This document shows, piece after piece, positions 46,295 through 50,000 of a DNA stretch of 50,000 nucleotides; positions within the stretch are counted from its first letter, which is position 1; each line of letters opens with the position of its first letter. The notes below the pieces were generated by a model. It worked only from the letters and a program-made list of their open reading frames with translations, did no database searches and was not told the origin of the DNA. Source of the stretch: Glandiceps talaboti (Eukaryota > Hemichordata > Enteropneusta > Spengelidae); NCBI RefSeq assembly GCF_964340395.1, contig NC_135551.1, forward strand, positions 21,898,503-21,948,502. Direction: 5' to 3'. The translations under genes and the position numbers were made by a program.

Positions 46295-49280
46295 GGATAT
46301 AGATTGGTGCAGAAGTTTTTGTTTTTGTTTTTGTAAAATGTTTGTGCTGAGAACATTTCCCAGGGATTTATTTTATCCAGACATATACACAAATACAAAA
46401 ACAGAATTCTACAGAGTTTCATTCAGGTTTAGGACTATGTGACAGGGCTATATTCACGCTCACTATCATGTTGCTGTGGAACTGTCAAGGCTTTCCCAGT
46501 CAGTCCACAGTCTTTATCACTGTTAACCAGATCTGGCAACACATAACACATGCAGGACCATTTGAGTAATCATCCCTGACTGCACCTGAGTCTTTAGTCC
46601 AGGAGTACCCCTCCCCCTTGAAACATGGATGAGTGATATATAAGTGTAAGATGCTGAACGAATTTATTAATATTGACAGCTTAATATTCCTATCATTTGT
46701 CTACAGGTTCGTTAACTGGTGTAGAAATAACATTCCGCTGCAAGCATGACATCACCCTTGGTGAACCCAAATTTGTCAGGACAGAAGACAATACGTATTT
46801 CTTTGAATTTGAAACCGCTCTAGCATGTTCACCCGAAGCAGTGGATTGTCTTGTCTCAGATATGCATGGTAATCAGTATGACCTTTCACCCCTGGCACGT
46901 GACACTGGAAATTGGGAGGCGGTTGATACACGTGACGGATACGGTCATTTACGATATCATATCAACGTGTGTAAACAATTGAATGTAGCTGATAACGAAG
47001 ACTACACTTGTCCTGGTAAATCTTCTTTTTAATGGGGTTTTTCAAGAGAAGAACAAACAAAACTGTTTACATAGGTGTTGATAGATTACTAGTATTGGTT
47101 TCAAAGTTTGTCTCCACATTTACACCAACAGTGACAGACATTGAAGTGTCACACACAAACTTAAAATACTATAAACCTGAACATTTCCGCTAAAGACTTA
47201 TTTTCGCTAACTTCGCTGGAAAACAAAAAACGCAAAAATAAGTAGTAACTAAAATGCCTTGTTGCACATGAACACAATGTACCAAGTCTAGTAATTAGTA
47301 AAAATATAGTCTTTTAGAATTAACTGAAGACTGTAAAATTGCAAAATTTTGTAGTAGTGAAAGTATCTTGGTTTATAGTATAATGTCAGCGCTGAACACT
47401 AGGTGCTCACACTTCATAGTAATGGACACTAGGTACTCACACTTCATAGTAATGAAGTAAAGAAAAAAAATCATTGGTCACATATAAAGTGTTGAAACAG
47501 AGGCCAAACTGATGTCATTTTAGAATCCAATATGGCCACCATATATAGTGTTGAAACAGAGGCCAAACTGATGTCATTTTAGAATCCAATATGGCCACCA
47601 TATATAGTGTTGAAACAGAGGCCAAACAGATGTCATTTTAGAGTCCAATATGGCCGCCATATATAGTGTTGAAACAGAGGCCAAACTGATGTCATTTTAG
47701 AATCCAATATGGCCACCATATATAGTGTTGAAACAGAGGCCAAACAGATGTCATTTTAGAGTCCAATATGGCCGCCATATATAGTGTTGAAACAGAGGCC
47801 AAACTGATGTCATTTTAGAATCCAATATGGCCACCATATATAGTGTTGAAACAGAGGCCAAACTGGTGTAATTTTAGAGTCCAATATGGCTGCCAAATTT
47901 TGCATTAACTATAGTACAAAAATTTAACGATTTCTTTGAAAATAAGATGTCAAACCCCACAATTCCTTTATACTACATCAAAAGGACCAGGAACAAGTTT
48001 GGATACATCAAAGTATGGAGAGATCTTAAGAACTTCTATTTTTAGAGAAATCAATTTACCTGGAGAAAATGGTTAATGTGATTATTTCAAGATAAATTTC
48101 AAATTGGATTACAAAATTTTAAAGTTTTTCATGGTTTATTTTCCCTGTTTAGGAGGTGCCATTGGTGCATGTCAAACAGACAGTGGTGATGCAACAAAGA
48201 ATTTTAATCTAGGATATGTGCAAGCTATGCCGGAAGCCGGAATTGATGGATCTGTCAGTATCCGATATCTGAATGGTGATAAGTGTCATCAAAGTAAATA
48301 CTACAGAAGTACAAGGATTAACTTTGAGTGTTCTACCACACAGGTACTGTCAACACAATACATAATACGCAGTTACCAGAAAGACAAAAGAATTGTATAG
48401 TTTGGCCACTAGGAGTGCTATTCAGTGCTGGTTATCACTTTGCTACTGATAATAATGCTAATGAGAAATTGAATTATCTTTAGGCTAGGATGGTGTTAGC
48501 TCTAGACCTTTCATTAGAATTGCCTCTCCAACAATATTGGCATTCAAAACTGACTACATGTATAAAGCAATACCCCAAATGCATACCCCTTGTAAAATAT
48601 GCAACGCATAGAATCGTTGACATATTCTAGACTTAATGAAATGATATGCAAATCAGTCACAACTGTATTGATGTTCACCATGACTGTTTTACTATATACA
48701 GGGTGCACCAATCTTCCAAACAGAGACACCAGAGTGCGAATATGTGTTTGTCTGGGAAACTCCAAGTGCCTGTCCACTTGAGGTAGGTCCCTATGATATA
48801 GTGAATACTTTTAATTATATGTACTTTTATGATACAGAGAAAGCATTTCCTCTGAAAAACAATCGTGGAGTGACTCATTTGTCATTTGAGTAAATCACTT
48901 GTGATTTAAATGTGCTGACTTTATGATCCTTATCTGGCCCTGAATCCTTTCAACTTTTGAATTCAGAGCAACTAATTACTTCTGACTAAACCTCAAGGCA
49001 TTTGACCTTTGACCTTTCACCCATAACCTGTAACCTTTTCACTCTTTGACTATCCAGCAACAAGTTGGTTCCAACTGTAAAGTACAAGATCCACGATTTG
49101 GCTATGAATTTGACATTCTGCCTCTGAGAAACAAAAGTAGTGACTACAGAATACAAGATGATAAGTATACATACCTGATTAATGTATGTGGACCATTGGT
49201 TGGTGGAACTGGTGAATGTAGTGGAACTCAGGGTGTTGGGTCATGTCAAACACAAGATGATGGCTCTGTGGTTAATGCAG
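24244..49280 (+). CDS. IGF2R: Cation-independent mannose-6-phosphate receptor (IGF2R/CI-MPR), 5' half: 21 exons, runs off right edge
   Basis: Twenty-one exons join in frame to about 1321 residues: signal peptide (1-31), then MRH repeats 1-8 and most of 9 of the fifteen usual in this type I receptor. Each repeat shows the pattern C.Y.F.W.T..AC, DLS.L, Y.INVC, AxC, G....Y.GG..C and I.F.C. Family knowledge: it sorts M6P-tagged hydrolases from the trans-Golgi to endosomes; repeats 3, 5, 9 and 15 bind sugar in mammals, repeat 11 binds IGF2. Here repeat 3 has Gln410, Arg453, Glu475, Tyr480 and repeat 5 has Gln706, Arg749, Glu771, Tyr776, so both sites look functional. Repeats 11-15, the membrane span and the tail lie outside the window. 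All splice sites are GT-AG; intron 14 (4.0 kb) and intron 1 (3.3 kb) are the longest. Confidence 0.96.
25200..25246. repeat. (CA)n microsatellite
   Basis: About 23 CA units in IGF2R intron 1. Confidence 0.97.
26808..27003. repeat. (GT)n then (GTAT)n microsatellite
   Basis: GT units to about 26846, then ATGT/GTAT units broken by a short ACATACGTACGTACGT palindrome near 26900. IGF2R intron 1. Confidence 0.97.
27731..28019 (+). CDS. IGF2R: IGF2R exon 2 (MRH repeat 1)
   Basis: Acceptor atgtag|GACC, donor TTG|gtgagt, residues 50-146. [19 protein letters not shown] matches TW.AVD.KN.VLYKI.IC of mammalian repeat 1, and the exon ends in ISFRCGKTL. The sugar-binding Gln and Arg positions hold Lys and Thr, so this repeat should not bind M6P, as in mammals. 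Confidence 0.94.
28138..28196. repeat. (AC)n microsatellite
   Basis: About 29 AC units in IGF2R intron 2, followed by GCATGCATGCATG. Confidence 0.97.
28299..28539 (+). CDS. IGF2R: IGF2R exon 3 (MRH repeat 2, first half)
   Basis: Acceptor tttacag|GGTTCA, donor ACAG|gtaatg, residues 147-227. [34 protein letters not shown] and FYINVCRDI follow mammalian repeat 2 closely. Confidence 0.95.
29706..29944 (+). CDS. IGF2R: IGF2R exon 4 (MRH repeat 2, second half)
   Basis: Acceptor aaacag|ATGG, donor GGA|gtaagt, residues 227-306. GSAACLV replaces the sugar-binding Gln by Leu, as in mammals; the exon ends [16 protein letters not shown]. Confidence 0.93.
30903..31071 (+). CDS. IGF2R: IGF2R exon 5 (MRH repeat 3, first part)
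   Basis: Acceptor tttctag|GGAAGT, donor CCAA|gtaagt, residues 307-363. [19 protein letters not shown] and IDIDLSPLT match mammalian repeat 3 (NCRYEIEWITEYAC). Confidence 0.93.
31316..31517 (+). CDS. IGF2R: IGF2R exon 6 (MRH repeat 3, middle)
   Basis: Acceptor tttttag|ATGCAC, donor CTTAG|gtaggc, residues 363-430. [11 protein letters not shown] and AICQTLSEG, with Gln410 at the M6P-binding position. An acidic insert of Asp/Asn (about residues 395-405) looks specific to this lineage. Confidence 0.92.
31579..31966 (-). mobile_element. MITE family 2, copy B (IGF2R intron 6)
   Basis: TAGGCCAAATAAAA..ATTGTGTGGTTCCGGTTAC on the left pairs with inverted GTAACTGAAACCAAACAATT..AGGCCTT on the right. 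The interior is the reverse complement of 16945-17310, including the CCATTGTTTTCCCAAATGG and GATGTCAGTTTCC..ATCCA blocks. It begins 62 bp after exon 6. Confidence 0.83.
32307..32413 (+). CDS. IGF2R: IGF2R exon 7 (MRH repeat 3, end)
   Basis: Acceptor gttcag|GTACTC, donor GCAG|gtatgt, residues 430-466. [16 protein letters not shown] and [11 protein letters not shown], with Arg453 at the M6P-binding position eight residues before the last Cys. Confidence 0.93.
32828..33133 (+). CDS. IGF2R: IGF2R exon 8 (MRH repeat 4, first part)
   Basis: Acceptor attcag|GTATTG, donor ACTG|gtaaga, residues 466-568. [19 protein letters not shown] supplies Glu475 and Tyr480, completing the repeat-3 sugar site by analogy with mammals. 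[16 protein letters not shown] and [10 protein letters not shown] then match repeat 4. Confidence 0.95.
34174..34317 (+). CDS. IGF2R: IGF2R exon 9 (MRH repeat 4, second part)
   Basis: Acceptor gtacag|GTACAA, donor CCAG|gtaagt, residues 568-616. [20 protein letters not shown] then TYTEGSIC and TVITFIC. The Gln and Arg positions are not conserved. Confidence 0.93.
34711..34848 (+). CDS. IGF2R: IGF2R exon 10 (MRH repeat 5, first part)
   Basis: Acceptor cgtag|GTAATT, donor GCAG|gtatta, residues 616-662. [20 protein letters not shown] is close to the mammalian EGGCFYEFEWHTAAAC. Confidence 0.94.
34868..35232. repeat. About 120-bp tandem repeat, three copies (IGF2R intron 10)
   Basis: TGTCTATGGATAGT.A.T.CTGTGG...GAATCTCACT recurs at about 34871, 34999 and 35121, each followed by a related ACATGTAGTGTGT..GGCAATGAACTTG block. 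The array begins 20 bp after the exon-10 donor. Confidence 0.85.
35373..35520 (+). CDS. IGF2R: IGF2R exon 11 (MRH repeat 5, middle)
   Basis: Acceptor tatag|GACTGT, donor ACAG|gtgtgt, residues 662-711. [20 protein letters not shown] and AAACQKD, with Gln706 at the sugar position. The donor is followed at once by a long GT/GTAT array. Confidence 0.92.
35561..35775. repeat. (GT)n-(GTCT)n-(GTAT)n microsatellite
   Basis: Consecutive GT, CTGT and ATGT blocks beginning 40 bp after the exon-11 donor (itself gtgtgt). Confidence 0.97.
36055..36172 (+). CDS. IGF2R: IGF2R exon 12 (MRH repeat 5, strands)
   Basis: Acceptor tttcag|TGGCAC, donor AAG|gtatgt, residues 711-750. [21 protein letters not shown] matches YYDGMIQLNYRGGTPY of mammals. 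Arg749 is at the sugar position. Confidence 0.93.
36371..36742. mobile_element. Repeat element with ACCTCCCG hairpin end (IGF2R intron 12)
   Basis: The left end ACCTCCCGCAAGGGTACGGG folds on itself; a TGTC/TGTG microsatellite follows, and the right end carries CCTTACGGGAGGCATTC. The inside shares about 100 bp with 20957-21065. This looks like a mobile element, class unknown. Confidence 0.5.
36985..37195 (+). mobile_element. Possible LINE 3' end
   Basis: A hairpin (GCTCGACTAGTTCC..GAACTA) and the terminal GGCAATAAAGTTATTGTTGT tail resemble 3' ends of non-LTR elements. No coding part is visible; weak evidence. Confidence 0.3.
37963..38135 (+). CDS. IGF2R: IGF2R exon 13 (end of repeat 5, start of repeat 6)
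   Basis: Acceptor ttttag|ACTGAG, donor CAAG|gtatgt, residues 751-808. IAFLCKED closes repeat 5. [20 protein letters not shown] gives Glu771 and Tyr776. The first cysteine of repeat 6 is replaced (His774), just as mammals have Ser there. Confidence 0.94.
38543..38649. repeat. (CTGT)n microsatellite
   Basis: About 25 GTCT/CTGT units with a few interruptions in IGF2R intron 13. Confidence 0.97.
38804..38969 (+). CDS. IGF2R: IGF2R exon 14 (MRH repeat 6, middle)
   Basis: Acceptor caacag|TCTTGG, donor CAG|gtaata, residues 808-863. [17 protein letters not shown] and YAATCQK match [17 protein letters not shown] of mammals. Confidence 0.94.
40435..40513. repeat. (TA)n microsatellite
   Basis: About 35 TA units with a few changes, in IGF2R intron 14. 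Confidence 0.97.
41758..41898. mobile_element. Short fold-back element (141 bp)
   Basis: AGTTCAGAGTTTTTGGCATT and the adjacent GATCTGTCTTGGT pair with the inverted ACCAAGACAGATTAAAAACT..AACTTTGAACT at the right. Arms are about 45 bp with one gap, around a 50-bp loop. Confidence 0.65.
42447..42510 (+). mobile_element. L2/CR1-like LINE or SINE 3' tail
   Basis: TTGTAAAGCGCTTTGAGCAC then AAAGTGAATAAAGCACTACATA resembles the TGTAAAGCGCTTTGAG...AAAGCGCTATATAA 3' end shared by L2-type LINEs and SINEs that use them. Only this tail is seen. Confidence 0.5.
42645..42930 (+). mobile_element. tRNA-derived SINE, copy 2, with Deu-like motif (IGF2R intron 14)
   Basis: A tRNA-like head (A box TGGCCGAGTGG at about 42650-42660, B-box remnant GGTTGAACCCC) is followed by a body homologous to 3351-3600. 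The body keeps TTTTCCCCGGGTACTCCGG, then TTTCCTCC (42783-42811), which recalls the central Deu domain of DeuSINEs. It ends in an (ATT)n tail 47 bp from exon 15. Same orientation as the gene. Confidence 0.82.
42977..43144 (+). CDS. IGF2R: IGF2R exon 15 (MRH repeat 6, end)
   Basis: Acceptor ctacag|GAAGTT, donor CTG|gtaaag, residues 864-919. [20 protein letters not shown] then [12 protein letters not shown] and TTIHFIC. Arg at the binding position is replaced by Thr. It follows a 4-kb intron carrying the second SINE just upstream. Confidence 0.93.
43865..44080 (+). CDS. IGF2R: IGF2R exon 16 (MRH repeat 7, first part)
   Basis: Acceptor ttcccag|TCTAGT, donor AAG|gtatgt, residues 920-991. [20 protein letters not shown] and [13 protein letters not shown] match mammalian repeat 7. 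Its last 31 bases resemble the unit of the tandem array that follows. Confidence 0.94.
44049..45010. repeat. Higher-order minisatellite: 160-bp period made of two ~80-bp subunits (starts inside exon 16)
   Basis: About twelve subunits each starting (A/T)TATCAGGGGGA.CCAAC. Two subunit types alternate (one with GGTGCAAAATAAAT, one with GACACTAAATAAATG). AGATAATATCAGGGG recurs at 44471, 44631 and 44791, exactly 160 bp apart, and ATATCAGGGGGAGCC at 44561, 44721 and 44881. The first recognisable unit is the 3' end of exon 16. Confidence 0.9.
45170..45356 (+). CDS. IGF2R: IGF2R exon 17 (MRH repeat 7, middle)
   Basis: Acceptor ttcag|ATCAAT, donor GATG|gtaagg, residues 992-1054. INICGGV, SACVV and [11 protein letters not shown]. 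Gln at the sugar position is Val, so not a binding repeat. Confidence 0.92.
45578..46291. repeat. (CA)n and very long (CATA)n array with ~133-bp higher-order period
   Basis: A (CA)n block precedes about 600 bp of CATA repeats in IGF2R intron 17. CATATATAC interruptions start at 45840, 45973, 46102 and 46239, and CCATAC single-base shifts occur between them, so tetranucleotide blocks have been duplicated as larger units. Confidence 0.95.
46707..47015 (+). CDS. IGF2R: IGF2R exon 18 (end of repeat 7, first part of repeat 8)
   Basis: Acceptor ctacag|GTTCGT, donor CCTG|gtaaat, residues 1054-1157. GVEITFRC closes repeat 7. [33 protein letters not shown] and NWEAVDT match repeat 8, including the family's missing first cysteine. 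Confidence 0.95.
47489..47890. repeat. 59-bp minisatellite, seven copies (IGF2R intron 18)
   Basis: GTGTTGAAACAGAGGCCAAA starts units at 47489, 47548, 47607, 47666, 47725, 47784 and 47843, all 59 bp apart. Units alternate between two variants (GAATCC..GGCCACC and GAGTCC..GGCCGCC). The array is part of a dispersed repeat also found at 9445-9690. Confidence 0.93.
47870..48075 (+). repeat. Dispersed repeat related to 9445-9690 (reverse)
   Basis: TCCAATATGGCTGCC, AAAAGGACCAGGAACAAG, AGAGATCTTAAGAACTTCTA and TAGAGAAATCAAT occur in the same order as in the reverse complement of 9690-9445. Confidence 0.6.
48153..48343 (+). CDS. IGF2R: IGF2R exon 19 (MRH repeat 8, end)
   Basis: Acceptor gtttag|GAGGTG, donor CAG|gtactg, residues 1157-1220. 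[29 protein letters not shown] and [10 protein letters not shown]. Gln1164 and Arg1208 occupy sugar-binding positions that mammalian repeat 8 lacks. Confidence 0.94.
48702..48782 (+). CDS. IGF2R: IGF2R exon 20 (start of MRH repeat 9)
   Basis: Acceptor tacag|GGTGCA, donor GAG|gtaggt, residues 1221-1247. [20 protein letters not shown] then SACPLE matches PAFQLQDGCEYVFIWRT.EACP of mammals. Confidence 0.93.
49058..49280 (+). CDS. IGF2R: IGF2R exon 21 (MRH repeat 9)
   Basis: Acceptor atccag|CAACAA, donor GCAG|gtatgg, residues 1248-1322. [29 protein letters not shown] and GSCQTQDDG, with Gln1311 at the sugar position; the rest of the repeat-9 site lies past the window. Confidence 0.93.
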
Positions 49281-49380
49281 GTATGGAAGGAAGGTCTTTG
49301 GAAGGGGCGCAACTCACGAATCATGGAGTGCTTGCCTAGGAACTTGAGCTGTGTACCCATATACCTATCTGCAACTTTTT

Positions 49381-49632
49381 AATAGGGAACTTGCAATCCA
49401 AACTGAGCATGCTCAGATGCAAAGGACTATGGGATTATCTGTGGTTATCATGATAACTAATCTGGAGCTACTGATAAAATTCACCTCCCACAAGGATCAG
49501 GGTGACTATGAATTGATCATTCCTGGTTATAAACAATGTAACAGTATTGTTTACAATGCTAATTTATTAGTATTTATTATCACATTTCCCATGATGCAAC
49601 ATTCAACATGGCGGGTTTGCAAGTTCCCTATT
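49381..49632. mobile_element. MITE, 252 bp, 16-bp perfect TIRs (intron after exon 21)
   Basis: AATAGGGAACTTGCAA at the left end matches the inverted TTGCAAGTTCCCTATT at the right without mismatch. Inner segments pair weakly (GATGCAAAGGACTATGGGA against TCCCATGATGCAACATTC). No coding capacity. Confidence 0.82.
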
Positions 49633-50000
49633 CTTGAGGTATACAGCCAGATGAAATCCAAGTCCTTTCAGATAAAATTGTTTTGATCATAAATGGCCTC
49701 ACAATCTCATCACATTATCATCCAAGTTAAAGGAACACAAGCTGAGTTGATACCCCAGTAGTGGCAGTCCCAGGCAAGCGGGTACACATGCTTATTAGAA
49801 ATTTCACGGAAAAGGCCCGGGGGTGTTTTTCGTCAGCCATCTAGGTCCGTGGAATCGTAAAAAAGGGTACTTTTTTTGCTATGGTAAACAATAGTATTCA
49901 AACATTAGGGCAAACAGTATACGTGCAGTGTATAGATTAGGTGTCCTTGAAGGTAAAACCCCCTGGACTTCAGAAGTAAGGGGGTGTTTTTTTGCAGTGA

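Noticed and set aside
45549-46422. Long open frames of MYVC or IHTY repeats on both strands
   Set aside because: They are pure translations of the (CATA)n microsatellite, open in several frames at once, with no start context, splice signals or family match.
47489-47890. CRISPR-like regularly spaced repeat
   Set aside because: The 59-bp units are head-to-tail with no variable spacers, inside an intron of an animal gene: a minisatellite.
48104-48152. N-terminal extension of the open frame before IGF2R exon 19
   Set aside because: A polypyrimidine tract and gtttag acceptor at 48147-48152, together with homology starting at GGAIGAC, place the exon start at 48153.

Overview
This is nuclear DNA from an invertebrate animal. 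Its genes are split by GT-AG introns, it is AT-rich, it is loaded with microsatellites, and it carries many short inverted-repeat transposons and tRNA-derived SINEs. One SINE has a motif that recalls the Deu domain of deuterostome SINEs. A marine deuterostome of lancelet or hemichordate grade fits, but a lophotrochozoan cannot be excluded from the sequence alone.

Three protein-coding genes can be supported, all assembled exon by exon from splice sites and protein similarity. (1) At the left edge, minus strand, is the 5' part of a secreted C-type lectin: signal peptide at 2945-3014, then CTLD exons at 1821-1973 and 284-369. It runs out of the window. (2) A complete CHORDC1 (CHORD-CHORD-CS, HSP90 co-chaperone) lies on the minus strand. 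It has ten exons between 20549 (ATG) and 10152 (stop), 321 aa, with all sixteen predicted zinc ligands. A perfect heat-shock element sits about 55 bp upstream of its ATG. (3) The 5' half of a cation-independent mannose-6-phosphate receptor (IGF2R/CI-MPR) lies on the plus strand. Twenty-one exons from 24244 to 49280 give about 1321 aa: signal peptide, eight complete MRH repeats and most of the ninth. The gene continues beyond the right edge. CHORDC1 and IGF2R are divergent, with 3.7 kb between start codons.

Layout: 1-3.0 kb lectin; 3.0-10.1 kb intergenic with a SINE, a palindromic MITE, a 1.2-kb TIR element and other repeats; 10.1-20.5 kb CHORDC1, whose introns hold several minisatellites and a GGCC-ended MITE; 20.5-24.2 kb intergenic with a TIR element, long tetra/pentanucleotide arrays and a decayed LINE fragment; 24.2-50 kb IGF2R, whose introns hold microsatellites, MITEs, a second SINE and two notable tandem arrays.

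The most interesting points are these. IGF2R repeats 3 and 5 keep the full Gln-Arg-Glu-Tyr sugar-binding set. Repeat 8, which does not bind sugar in mammals, here has Gln, Arg and Tyr in place. A 160-bp higher-order minisatellite in intron 16 looks as if it grew from the 3' end of exon 16. No wholly unknown biological system was found.
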